Origin: Patagioenas fasciata
Lineage: Eukaryota > Chordata > Aves > Columbiformes > Columbidae
Length of the DNA: 64,000 nt
Assembly (NCBI RefSeq): GCF_037038585.1
Contig: NC_092525.1
Location: forward strand, 21,472,867-21,536,866
Direction: 5' to 3'
Numbering within the stretch: the first letter of the stretch is position 1; every line of letters begins with the position of its first letter. Shown here in pieces: positions 17,001 to 29,136 of the stretch. A program made the position numbers and the translations under genes. The notes under the pieces were generated by a model. That model searched no databases. It worked only from the letters and a program-made list of their open reading frames with translations, and was not told the origin of the DNA.

Positions 17001-20000
17001 AGAAAAGCTTCCTGAGCACCAGCTGGGTGCTCATCCCTTACCAGGCAACTGCCCTTTGGTGGTTTATTCTATATAATGATCAATGAAGTTATCTGAGGTG
17101 ATGCCTGGGGTGGGAAGGGGAGCCAGAACCGGGGCTGTGGGTTGTATGCTCTCACTGTGGGTGTCAGCAGTCCCTGGTTTGGGAGCTCCCCTTGCTCCAG
17201 AAGCTGTTCCCCTCTGCTCTTGCAGTGAACCATCAGGATGTGTGTTCAGCCTCATGTTGTAGATGTGGTAGCTGGTCTGTTGCCCCATGTCAGGCTCCTG
17301 CTGAGGAAAAGGGGGAAATGTATTTAAATGTCTCACTCAGCTCTCCTCTGGTGATTTCTTCCCTCTCCTCCTATTCCTCTGCTCAGAGAGTTATTTGTGT
17401 ATTTTAGGTTTTTACACTCAAGTCCCACAGCCTGAGACTGGAGTGCAGAGAACTGGCACATTTGTGACACCAGGGGAGCCATGGAGTTATTTTCTTGAGC
17501 CAAGTGGCTTTTAGACCTCACTCCTGGGATTTTTTCCTTCCCCATCAGTGACTCACACCCAGCATTCGGCCATTCAGTCTCCCTACGGTGTCCCTGCATG
17601 AGCTGAAGTCTCGTGATGTGAATCAGGAATATGGGAAACAGGACCTGCCACCCTCTTTGGCCTCAGCCACATGCAGACCCCACTCCCTAGCAAACCACAG
17701 CCCCTTTCCACGATGAAGTGGCTAACCCTGCCTCCTCGGGTGGACAATGCCAACCTGCCGTGGGGCATCACTGCCTTGGGGACGTGGAGACCCCAGCCGT
17801 GGTGGCACAGCTGAGGAGGCTGTAGTCAAGCAGCCCTGCCATCTGGGGAAACAGAATGGATCAGGCATATGGACAATTAAAAATGCAATGATGGTGTTCA
17901 CTGGGAGTTGTTTTCCCAGCTTATTTTAAACCCTGTTTCCTGGTTGTCACAGCCCCAGGGACAGCAGGTTTTCCTCCCCTGCCCACGGGGGGTTTGGTGT
18001 GTGGAGGCTGAATGTGGCATTTGCTCCATGATGTATAGAAGAGTTTACAGCTGGATTCTGAGCTTGCAGTCATGCCTCTGCAGCAGGTTTGGGGGGGTGT
18101 GGATTTGACCATGCCTTCCGCTCTCCGGCTGACTCTGCACATTGCAGCCCTCCTCCTCCTCCCCCGCTTCTCCCCATGCTCCTCCTTCCCCTCCTCTTCC
18201 TCCTCCTCTCTCTGTCCGGGACAGGACTGCACTGTTTGCAATGTGAATATTTCGTTTTAGGCAAAATGTTGGCCACAGCTTTGGCTTTTTGGTTTTTGCC
18301 ATTGGGCTGGCTGTACTGGAGCAACAGCATTTGTCCATTATAGGAGCACCCTTTACAGGGATATAGCCACTTGCTATATAATAATGTAGAATTAACGAGG
18401 ATTATCCCATAATCTAGTCTAATTGACAGAGACTGTGGATGTTGTTCAGTGAACTGCCAGCAGAAGAATTAGTGCATCGTTAATTGCAGCGTAACCCTGG
18501 CATGGGCTTCCCTTTTCCGCACCCTGTGGCATGTCAGAGGCCCTTTGTGCCTCAGTTTCCCCTCCCATGACATGCCAATACATCCACCTGAATGGGGTGT
18601 GGGATTTAACCTGCAGTATCAGCACCTGTGCAGAGGAGTGTTTAAACAAATGCAGGAGAGCTTTCCAGCCCTTGTGGTATCCTCCACAACACAAGCTCTG
18701 CTATGAGAGGGCTCACTCATCAGCATTGAAAACATTTTAAAAGTGCTGCAACTATTTAAAGCAACAAGGGAAGCTCAGTGCTGCTCGTGCTGTGCACTGC
18801 ATGGACAACCAAGGGTTTGTTGGCTGCGGGGCTGGGGAGCTCCCTGACGGGTTTCTCATCCTCTTCTTTTCTGCTTTCCTCCATCCCCTCTCTGCTCCAG
18901 ACCCCAATTTCTGCTCCATCTGATGCTCCTGCCCCAGGGAGGAAAGTTCCTGGAGCCTTGTTCAAATGATCTGGGCTCCAAAAGACATTTCTGGCTACTC
19001 CTTGCCTTAGTGCCTCTAAATTTGGGGCCAGCCTAGCAAGCCCTTCATGTTATAGGTCTGCCAGGGAAGCAAATGAGATCTAAAAGTTTGGGTTCTTCTG
19101 TGGAGAAACCTTTGAACAGCCTCTTAAAAGATGAAAAAATGGTGAGCCACTGTGCACTTTCTTCTCTGCAGGACAGGGAGGGTCTTGTCTACTCCTGTCT
19201 CCTTTCGCCCAAGCAATTTGTGGCAAGACAAAGCTCTCCTGAGCTGTGCCTGCTGATGGGGAATGGGGCAAGATGCTGGTGCCTTCCAAAAATTGCCAGG
19301 GTCAGAAGTTGGCTCTGGCAGGGGTGAATTCCCCCTCCATCCCTTCTGGGGTGGCTCTGAGCCCACCCTGTGTTCCCCCAGGGCAAACAGCTCATGTGGG
19401 AAGGACGGCAGATGTCCCTCAGCTCCAGAAGATGCTTCCCTCATCTCTTTGCTGGGTGCAGCAGGTCTCGTTCACAAAAAAAAAAAAAAAAAAAATCTAT
19501 GAGCGGGGCTTAATTTGGTAAACAGGAGGGAAAAAAGAACCTTTTCTCCAGGCTGGGAGGTTTCTTGATATAATGTTTCCCCTGTAAAAAGGGAACCAGC
19601 TATTTCAAAGGCACCATGGCAGAGACACCTCGCCCAAGGGAGCCACCGCTCAGCCCTTTCATCCTCCCTTTTAATCTAAAAGGGTTTCCCCAGTGTGAAG
19701 ACAGGAGCTTGTGGAGAGTCCCTGCCTTTGTAACAAGACTTGCTGATACCCTGTGGCTGGTCTGCACCGCACAGCAGCTGTCAAGTAAAACCAGAGGAGA
19801 AACAGCAGAATTTAGGAGAAATGTGTGCCTAGACCAGTGAGGTCAAACTTTAGGATGCATGAGGGGCCCTTTTATCCCCCAGCTGGACGTGTAACCCATG
19901 TGGTGGGGAACCTGAGAAGGTGAGGGTCCTGCAGGACCCCCTGAGAGTAGGTTTGCCACAGGCAAACTGAAGCAGATCAGACATTTCGGAGCCAGGCTAG

Positions 20001-22640
20001 CCTTGGGAGAGGTGTGCTCTGTAGGGTTCAGGTGTCTGTGCCCTTCCTGACCCTCTATTTCAAGGGATTTCCAGAAATCACACCAGCTGGGAAACAGCCA
20101 GTGCTGGCCTCTTGCTTTATCCATGAGCTCCAGTCTCCCAACTGGCTGCACAAGTCAGGGAGGGAAGCGAGAAGGGGCTGAGCTTGGCTTTAGCTGGAGG
20201 AGGCGTGAACTGCTCCCTAGGTATATGACTATGCGTAAATAAATGCAGTTGTGTAGGTGAGATTGCTCCAAGGGTGGAATCTGGTCTTTATAGCATAATT
20301 AAAAACTTGATTACTGTCAGGCATTGAGTATCTTCTTGTCACATTCAGCATTAGTCTTTGGGAAAATGAAACCCTGCTTTGGCCTATTGCTTTTTTTGTC
20401 TCTAGTTTTGTTATCCTTGCCCACCTTCCTTTCTATTTTTGTTTTTAAACCATTCCCTTGTTCTCTGCATTTCACCCTATGCTGCAGGTCTCAAGTCCAA
20501 CCCTTTTGGATCTTTTCCAGTTCCTCCAGACAGTCAGTTTTATGCAAAGCTGAGTCTCTGAATCTTCAGACCATAGGATACTGCCAGCTTTAACATCAAG
20601 TTGCAAGAGCTGGAGCCAGTGCTATACACTTAGGTCCCTTGGAAAACAAACTGGACAAAAATATTAGCCATAAAATGGAAGAAATTCACAGGAGAGTTTT
20701 CTCCCAGTGTGCAGTGACTCTGCATCCCTGAAATTAATTCCCAAAAGAAAAATATTTGGCACGTATTGAGAATGAAGTTAAAGAAACCTGACCTCTGTGA
20801 TGTGTACCTTGAAGAGCTGAAGGTATCCAAAGTAGATCAAACAAACAAAATCTCTGTTCCCTGAAGGCTGTTCAGAAAAGAGAGGTGTCACGGATGAGGA
20901 GAGGGCAGGGAAAAAGTGGCCTGGAAAAGATGGGCACAGCAGAGCTTTGCTTATCTCCCAAAACAGAGCCTGATAGTATAGGACAGACTGAGCTTGTAGT
21001 TTGCGTGGAGCAGAAGAGCTCACGTGCATCTGAGCTGTTCCCGCTGTCTGCAGGCTCAGGAAGGCACTGACTGTCTCACGCTAACCCCGGGTGATGTTCA
21101 GACAGTCTGTAAGGTTACAGGGAATGGATCTAACGGCCCTGCTGACAGCGGCTGGTCTCTCTTTCAGCTTGCACCGCTTCAGATGGGATAAGATGTTGTC
21201 AGGTTGTAGTTTTGCTTTTTTCTGAATGCACCTTGAGCACAAGGCATGTTCCCCACCATCCTCCTATTTGTCCACATATTGCAAACACCACAGGAACTCT
21301 CTGGGCCATGGCAGGTTCTTGTTTATATCTACATTGCTCTTGCTGTTAAATTTTACAGTGCTGTGTCATGAATTGGCATCCCTTTCATGGGACTGTTTTA
21401 AGATTAGTTTAGGACTAGTTTTGGATTAGTCAAACTAATAAGAGGGGAAAGATTGACCCACATCACTTTCCCCTCTCTGAGTTGGTTCCCAGGGCTAAAC
21501 TGTAAAAACAAAAGTGCATCTCGCTGAGTTGCTGTTTTCAGAATAGAGCAGCCATCGCTGTTGACAAGTTCACTTTCAGACAGCAACTGTCCTCAGTTGT
21601 TACCTGCACTGCAAACAATTTGGGCGATTCCTAGACCTGTCTTGCAAACCAGTGCACAGCATAAACTGGCCATGTGTTCAGAACAGCCAAAGTTCTCTGA
21701 CTGTATCTGACCTGTGTAGGAAACTGCTCTGGCCTGGCTTTCACTAGAAACAGAAGGTCCCAATTTTCAGGATTTTTGCTTCTCACGCATTACCTAAAGA
21801 AATAAAACACGGCCCAGCACCAGGAAGAGAAAGATGGAAATAAATACTGCAGGTCTTGGCATTGCAGCTCTGGAAGCAAAACCTGGGTTGTTCATTGATC
21901 CTGACCCCCTTCCATGACAGTCCAGGACACATGAATTCAATTACAGCTGCGCAGTTTGAAGTTATTTAAGTGGGAAATAGAGCTGACTACCTGTAAGAAA
22001 TAAACTGAGGGTTTTCACATCTCTTGCTACAGCCTGGTCAACAAGTGTTAAGTCTTTATTGACCTATTATCCATATAGTCACCACTCACTTGCCTACCAG
22101 TTTGTCTCATACTGTCTCCTAACCTCAATTTTCTACAAATGAAATGTCTGTATGCCAGAGCATCACTGTTGTCAGAGAAGCCAGCTGTGTACAGAAAAAA
22201 AATGGTCTTGAACTGGCCTAAGCAAACAAAATGGGATTTAGATGTTAAGAGAACCTGCAATTATCTAATGAAATTTAGGGAGTTCAACACTCTAGGTAAG
22301 TTTTGAGGGTTTGTTTTTTTTTTTCAGGTTTTAGTGTCCAGCGAAGAAAAAAGTATTTAACAGGTCCACATGACGCTCTGTGCTGTTTGAGGGTGAAGAT
22401 TAACTAGTAGTTTTGCCACTGCATTATTTGTCCTTAAGTGACTCTTCTGAAACAAGAGTGCTGGACACAACTGACCAAAAGACCCTTCCTGATGGTAGAT
22501 AAAACCTTGATTCCCATGACTATGAACAGACGGGTTTCACTCATCCCCGTATTTGGTTCTCCCTACCCTGGTAACTCAGGAAATGGTTTGTGACCAGTCC
22601 TCTGTGTACGAACACACACACAGAACAGAACAGGGAGCAC
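14044..22640. other. Intergenic region between convergent CDCP2 and TCEANC2
   Basis: No gene was recognised in this 8.6-kb stretch. It holds short low-complexity tracts: a T run at about 14366, AAAG repeats at about 16988-17003, a strongly pyrimidine-rich segment at 18147-18214 (CTCCTCC words), and an A run at 19477-19495. Open frames of 60-170 codons appear on both strands, but they overlap and show no domain, signal peptide or splice support. The right end must include the TCEANC2 3' UTR. Confidence 0.5.
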
Positions 22641-22899
22641 TTTATTACCTACCAGTAGAGAAACACTGTGTCTGTCGCAGCCTTAATAACAGCTTATGGA
22701 GAACAGGGTGACTTGAGGCACTAAAGAAATCAGAGCAAATATGAAAGGCAAGATTTCCAGATTTTAATAACTAGAAGGAATTAAAATAATAGTTTGTTGC
22801 TTTAATTTATTCTCACACTCATTCTGAACCATGTTCTTTTTGGAGGGGGGAAAAAAAAAGCCTTTAAAAGGAGTATTTTGGTTATAACCTGATTTTATT
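22641..22899 (-). terminator. TCEANC2: TCEANC2 polyadenylation signal candidates
   Basis: On the minus strand, AATAAA hexamers lie at 22894-22899, 22806-22811 and 22641-22646. These are 0.8-1.05 kb beyond the TCEANC2 stop codon. Which one is used cannot be decided from sequence. Confidence 0.4.
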
Positions 22900-23692
22900 T
22901 AGAAAATTCATTTCAAGTTTTTTTTCCACGTTACAGTAAGAACAAGCACCACATTTAAATCATGAGTGAGGTACGGAAGTCTGAGCGAGCTGCTCATTAA
23001 ACAGCAGAGGCATTAGATAGCACCTATACTCCAGGGTATTCTGTTTTTCACCCCAGAGCTTTAGAAAATGCCCCAAATTGCAGGCTGACTGAGCCTGTAG
23101 AATGGTGGATAGCAAGTTACGGAAACCCATTTTGCATCCAGCTCTGGAATGCAGCAAAGGCAAATCACCTGGCTTGGCAGAACAGGTAGCTCTGGCTGCA
23201 GGCTGGGCCCAGCTGCGGCAGATGTGGCTGATTTACAGTTAACTAGATTTTGCAGTGGATAACTAGGAATCTCCTACTATGGACCAAATAGCCTGAATTC
23301 CCAGTATTTCCTACCAGCACAGCACAGAGCTGCTCCTCTATGTCACTCAGCTGATTACACCTGAAGATCCACATCAGGGATGGAGCTAAACTGAGGCGTG
23401 ACAAACAGGCAGAAGACAGAAACAGCTAAGTCAGAGATCATTTTGTAGCGGGAAAATATACAGCAGAGTAGAAGAAATCTTTCTTGCAACCAGCCCACAC
23501 AGATTTCCACCAAGTCACATCTACAGCACCACTTTCATCATCAGTAGTTCTTGTCTTAGGCAGCCCTGCTCAGAGCAGTGCCACGTGAGACATGCAGTCA
23601 GCACTCCCGCACTCCCCTCCTGACAGAAAGGGCTCCCAGTTCCACAGAGACATGGGCACACAAAGTTCTCACTCAGGATCAAGCACGGCGTC

Positions 23693-26600
23693 TCACTTTT
23701 TATGGCTCTGTACAAATGCAGGGACAGTGAGCACGCCAGTCTTGACTTCTGCTTGGATTTCAGGTTTGTGCTTTAATGAGAAGACAAGAGCTCGCACCAT
23801 TCTGCGATACTGTGCGCTAATGAGACGGGAAGAGAGATGAAAAGCTTCTCGCTCAATATTTTCAGCCAGTGGGTGATCAATCTGAAAACAGCAAAGTAAA
23901 AAATTAGATCTTTACATTTAATAAGGAGACCAACTGATTGAAATTGGAGTGTGGTGCTTTTCAGTGTTTCTTCATTAATCACCTTAGATTCAAGGAAATC
24001 TACTTCCCATCACAAGTGTAACACGAAGAGCAATTTAATTCCACCTCAGCAATTAAGGAACCAGGCAACGTGGTCAGTAGCAGGGAACATATCCACATCT
24101 CCAGCTGGGTGGCAGTACTTTGCCATCACAACAGGAAACTAATCTGCAACCAGCTTTGGGTATCAAGCTCAACTGCAATTATAAGGTATGTTGTAGCGTC
24201 TCCAGAAAGCTCACTTTTGATCTTGCTGATATAAGGTACCTTAGATACCATTTTAAACTTGATTCCAAAAGCAACTCTAAGACATGCCAAACACTTGGCA
24301 ACTCTGCCTCGTGCTATAAAGGGAAATGTGGGCTCTCTGTGTGTAGAAGGTGGTGTAATTAAGAATGCAGAAAGGGATTTGCTAAATGTTAATTATGTAG
24401 TTATTGCTTCAACATGTGCCAAAACCTGTAATTTAGCACAGCTTATAAAAAAAAATCCCCCACCCATCAAGAGAGGGTTTTAATTTCACTTCTACCTTTT
24501 GTGCTGGGGAATCTCCCATGCTTTGCATACAGGAGACTCCAGTGTGCCAAGTAGTATTCCTCCAAGCCCTTTGCCCACTCTAGTTTTGCTACCTAGCCCT
24601 AAATTGCCCCTTGGATCCGTTCAGCCCCACCTTCCCTTCTTCTTTTTGTCAGCCTCCCAGGTGTCCTCACTCTCCATTTGCAGGACCTCCGTAGCTCCCC
24701 TGCCTATGTTGCTCATCTGCTGCTGCAAGCTCTGTTGATGCAGATGATGGTTGCTGCGAGCCAGAAGGGTTATTTTTCCTCACTGTGCTTCCAGGTGAGT
24801 CCTCTTAAAAGGCAATTCTGCTTTACCCAATATTACTTGTTTTAGGATGGTACCACAGCCTTTATGTCCTGTAGGCTCAGACTTTACTACCAGGCTTATC
24901 ACCACACACTAATGTGCTTTCCAAGAACTAAGCCTGAGACACCAGCCTGGCAAAGGTGAGCTCCCGCCTCTTTTTTCTGAGGCATTCCCACAGCAAACCA
25001 TCCTTTTGTGCTGCCTTGGTCCAGATGGACTGGAAATTTGAGAGGTTGTTCTCACAGCTAGCAAACACATAGCTTTGAAATTCTTGAGTGCTTATCACTT
25101 GACTTGCCATTTAAAGGATAATTAATGAATAAATTTAAAAGGATAATTATTATGGCATTTCATAGACCAAGCAAACTAGTCATTAAGCCTTGCAGCAAAG
25201 CCTTGTTCATTTACTTAAAGATACCTGAGGGATCTGGTATTTATCACCACTTTATATACTGTCAACCCTGCCTCTCTGTTTTTGCAATAGATTTAAATTT
25301 ACAAATGTTTAATTACTTAAATATGAAACACGCAAAAGGTCCCAGTGTTGCTTTCACAGCTGTTAAGTAGAAGGAAAGACTTTCTGTTCTATTAACTTCC
25401 TCCTCCTCTTGTGCAGTCCAACTGTAGTAGATCCACAACTATTCTGTTGGCTAGTAATGTAAATGAGAGCAAATATACCTCACAATTAGCATGTATTCGT
25501 GGTTAACAACCCTCCAGAAAAAATCTACCTTAAAAACAAAGCTACTTTTAAATAGGGGCTTGCAGAGAATCACTGAAAATAGGAAGAGATCAGCTGGTCT
25601 TGTCCCCGCCCTGCAGGCAAGACCAATTTTACAGTAGCTGTGCCTGAAAAAGGTTGTTTAACTTGTTCCTACAAGAAGTAACTCTTTGAGGCAAAGACAA
25701 ATGGATCTGAACGCTACCTCTAGATCCAGGGCTTCCCAAAGCAGCTTCCGTGCGTTCTTTCTGAAAGCCTCAGTCTTGGGATCGCTCCTGACCTCTATTG
25801 AGGGCTTGTTTGAATGGTCTCTGATGAAAGTTCGCCACTCTGTGTAAATATCTTTGGCAAGGCTGGCCACATCATGATCTGAGTGTTTGCGCATCTTATT
25901 CACGGTGTGACCTGGAAAAGAGCAACAGCTCCTTCAGCTTTGTATAATGGACATAAATCAAGTCATATGGGTGCTAAAGCAGCCATACATATTTTTAATT
26001 TGAGCAGTGTCAGCAAGACAACCAGGGCATTGATACAAACATAAATATAAAATTATTAGGAATGGAGCCTGGAGTTCTCACTCCTTGACTTCAGCAGTGA
26101 TTTCTGCCTGAATAATTAGCAAGGAATTGACCTATACATGTGAAAATTAACTTTTGCAAGTCACCGAGGTGTGGAGAGACATTTATGTAATACGGGGTTA
26201 TGTTAATTTTCTACACAGATAATAGATCTGGCGAAAGTTTGTAAGATCGGCCTTCAAAGAACTCTAGTTTTAAACTGGAAACCATTTTAAAGCAGCAGAT
26301 GGTGGTGATGGCTGTAGCATTGTCACATGCAAACATCACAGTGACTTCAAGCACAATTTTTCCAACTGACAGGGCCTGCAAAGAGGGTTTCCTCTGAGAG
26401 GAGACAAAAGGGACCTTCTTTCAGGGGGTATTTCTCTCTGACCACCAGGAGATGTCACTGTTAGGCTTTGGTGGCTCTTCCAGCCCAGCTGTGTTCAGGC
26501 AGGCAGTGGGAAGAAAAAATGTCGGGGAAAAGCCCAAATTAGTTGAATGTGGCAAATGAAATGACAATTTGGAAGTAAGGGGAAAGAGGCAGACCATGTC

Positions 26601-28908
26601 GTCTTTTTTAAGGCAAGAAGGGCTCTTTGAATAGACAACCAGCTGCTCCAGTTGCAAACGAAGGCCGACACAACCAGAAAAGGCAGGGATGTGTGGTCTT
26701 GCATTATCCTCCACCCAAGTCCTAAGGAAAAGAGCGAGGGCTGTGTCATTTGCACAGAGCTGCCGCCCTACTGGGGATTTCTCAGTGTGAGGATGCGCTA
26801 AGTAGTTCTGGGCCAATCTGAGGATAATTTTTTCATGTTCAGAGGATTCAGCCAAGTCAAATAGCTGCGCCAGGTCTCAGATGGCAAGAGTGTGCTCTGC
26901 CGTGCTCATGGAAGACAGCACGAGGAGGAATAAGGCACAGAGGTGCCCAAGAAGAGCTCTTCAAAAATTTGACCATAGAATCATAGACTAGATGGAGTGT
27001 TTGGTAATAAGCAGGCAATCTGGGAGGAATTAGAGGACAGCTGACTTTTTCAGTACAAGCTCTGAAAACTGCAGGCTGGATATCAACATTTTTTTATTGG
27101 CAGCTACGCTCATGTTTTTAAAAGCTTGCAAGCTACTCACTTTTGTAGTGACAAGCCAAGCAGACACAAGACAGCATAACATTCACAGTCTAGATCAGAC
27201 ACAATGTACCTATTTTTGTTGAAAGTAACACTTCCTTGGAAGGTATTTTCTTCTTTAGCTCTTCCAAAGCTTCAATCAGATTCTCTTTTGGTTGCCCAGG
27301 AAGCTCAAGCATAGACTTCCACCGTTTTATGTCTTCCACAACCACAACTCTCTGGAAAACAGAGAAGTCATTAGGAAAGCAGAATATTCTTATCGTAAAT
27401 GAGGATACTGGCTTCATCTCAGTTAACAGGACTGTTATCAACACATGAATTATTGATTGAGACATGAACCAGAGTACAGAATACACGACAGCTCAGAATG
27501 ATGGGTATTTGTTTGGGACTAGCACCCTGCTGCAAATCAAGACAGGAGAAACCAGAAGGCAAAGTGAGATGCTTAATCTTCATCTGACAAACTTAGGGCA
27601 TGCAAAAGCAAATGCCTGCTAGAAGGGTTTTGAACTTAAGGAGTCCATTGTATAAACGTCTTTTAATAGAAAAAAAAAGATAAGAGGGAGGCAGCTAATC
27701 AGCTTCAGCAGTTTGACAGACTCTGAATCCTGCTCAGATTTGCTTTAATATAATGACAGCAGAGAAAGAATTAGGGAGCACAAGCACAAACTCAGGTGCA
27801 CTGGATGTTTGCACAATGTTTTTCATCCAAACTGGTTTTGACACAGATGTTGACAGAATGGGCTGCAAAGAGCGTAAGTCTCATGTTTCAGATGTGAAGC
27901 ATCTTGTGAAGATTCAGCAACGGTCAGACAACTGGGGTGCTTTCTGCACCATTCTTTTGCTTTCTGCCTTATGTTAATAAGCTCCTTGGTGCAACAAATG
28001 CTTTCTCACTCTGTTTCTACAAAGAGGTGGCAAAGAGGGGCTGAGCTGTTACGCAGGTCTCACATGGGACCACTGTGCAACCAACAGAAGGGCTCTCCTT
28101 GCTGGGGAGAGAAGCTAACCAGCTGCTGAACCCAAACTGTGTGCCCAACCTGACCCATCTTGGTTGAGGAACCCCCTTTCAGTGCTGCAGGGCCCTCCAC
28201 ACCTTTCTAACTCCATTTCCTAGTGCACCCACCCTGCTCTCAGTGAAGATACCATCTGAGCGCTGTGAAGATTTTGGTGAAGAACCAGAACCACAAGTGA
28301 ATCCCTACTGCTGCTGGGATGGCATGCCCTGGCCACAGAAGGACATCAGTTTGGGTTTAATTTACCAAAATTTCCTCCCACTGACAAGCCCCAGGTCCGT
28401 GCAGAGGCTGGTGAAGGCCTGACCTCCTTTGTAGAATGTCCTGAGTTGGAAGGGACCCACAAGGATCATCGAGTCCAACTGCTGTCCCTTCATATCACAA
28501 CCTCACAGTTCACATCATGTGTCTGAGGGCGTTGTCCAGTCTCTTCTTGAGCACTGTCAGGCTTGGGGCCATGACACCTCCCTGGGGAGCCTGTTCCAGT
28601 GCTCCAGCACCCTCTGGGGGAAGAACCTTTTCCTAATGTCCAACCTAAACCTCCCTTTCTTCAGTCCTAGGTGCCTTAGGCCCAGCCTGGCTCCTCCCGG
28701 GGTGCTCCCGCCACCCCTGCACCCCGCACCGGAGAAGGCCTCGCAGCAGCACCTCCCTTCAGGCTGGGGGGAGCCGTGCCCCACCACCCCCCGCCCAGTG
28801 ACCTGCCTTGAGGGACTCGAGGGTGACCTGCCGGTAGGCGCGGGGGGCCGGCCCGGCCCGGCGGGGACTCTCCGGACCGCGGGCCCTGCGCACCAGGAAC
28901 CGCTCCAT
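23693..28908 (-). CDS. TCEANC2: TCEANC2: TFIIS N-terminal and central domain-containing protein 2
   Basis: Four coding exons on the minus strand: 28908-28807, 27351-27210, 25911-25718 and 23881-23693 (stop TGA). They give 208 codons, the same length as I recall for human. The start [11 protein letters not shown] is followed by the TFIIS N-terminal (LW) domain: [31 protein letters not shown] and [14 protein letters not shown], about residues 35-120. The stretch [20 protein letters not shown] then opens a partial TFIIS central domain, to the end VQSHKK. The protein belongs to the elongation factor S-II family and acts with RNA polymerase II in the nucleus. The zinc ribbon that gives TFIIS its cleavage activity is absent, as expected for this member. 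Intron 1 appears to use a GC donor (28806-28805). Transcription starts from the promoter shared with TMEM59. Confidence 0.93.
26580..26708 (-). mobile_element. Possible Tc1/mariner transposase relic
   Basis: In a TCEANC2 intron, a minus-strand frame contains DNARPH, the hallmark after the second catalytic aspartate of mariner transposases. A Ser-Pro pair follows at the spacing at which the family has YSPDL (29 residues after the first D), then a D and LFP, as in the family's SDYHLFP. The third catalytic D is replaced by S, and sequence upstream of DNARPH does not look like mariner. It is either a very decayed fragment or a coincidence. Confidence 0.25.
28433..28672 (-). repeat. CR1 LINE 3' end in TCEANC2 intron 1
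   Basis: Inverted CR1 text: GAGTTGGAAGGGACCCACAA, GGATCATCGAGTCCAACTGC, then CTCTTCTTGAGCACTGTCAG and GGGGAGCCTGTTCCAGTG, and AACCTTTTCCTAATGTCCAA. It lies about 130 bp inside intron 1. It is sense relative to TCEANC2, which is also on the minus strand. Confidence 0.88.
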
Positions 28909-29035
28909 CCTCTCGCCACGGAGCGGGGCCGCTCGCCCGACCTCCCGGAAGCCGTAGCCCCCTCCCTTCGCAACCCGTGTAGTTCTCGCCGCCGATGATG
29001 TCCTATGGGATGGCTGGGGTCGCCCCGCGGAGCGG

Positions 29036-29055
29036 ACTACATCTCCCAGCAGGCA
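29036..29055 (+). promoter_or_regulatory. ZNF143/THAP11-type SBS motif
   Basis: ACTACATCTCCCAGCAGGCA matches the long ACTACAnnTCCCAGCATGC element bound by ZNF143 (Staf), with which THAP11 is also associated. One base differs in the GCATGC part. It lies midway between the two start codons, the usual place in bidirectional housekeeping promoters. Confidence 0.75.
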
Positions 29056-29078
29056 CCGCGCGGGGCGTAGGGGGTTAA

Positions 29079-29088
29079 TCTCGCGAGA
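29079..29088. promoter_or_regulatory. TCTCGCGAGA palindrome
   Basis: A perfect copy of the 10-bp palindrome enriched in CpG-island promoters without TATA. It is bound by BANP and formerly was linked to ZBTB33. It lies 49 bp before the TMEM59 ATG, probably near or just inside the TMEM59 start site. Confidence 0.75.
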
Positions 29089-29136
29089 GTCCCTCAGCAC
29101 CCGCTCCCGGCAGTGGGGTCCTGCAGGAGGAGCAAG

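Larger units (their letters stand above)
28909..29136. promoter_or_regulatory. Bidirectional CpG-rich promoter, TCEANC2 / TMEM59
   Basis: The start codons of TCEANC2 (28908, minus) and TMEM59 (29137, plus) are only 228 bp apart, head to head, inside a CpG island that runs from about 28.75 to 29.48 kb. No TATA box is seen. The interval contains two motifs known from TATA-less vertebrate promoters, listed separately. Both genes probably start here; exact start sites cannot be read from sequence. Confidence 0.85.

Noticed and set aside
19837-19875. Text starting CAGTGAGGTCAAACTTT, resembling a hAT terminus and the element at 13.9 kb.
   Set aside because: No second inverted end or 8-bp duplication could be found nearby.
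29113-29136. Upstream in-frame extension of TMEM59 (GTG start).
   Set aside because: ATG 29137 has a good context and directly begins the signal peptide as in other species; GTG initiation is not expected.
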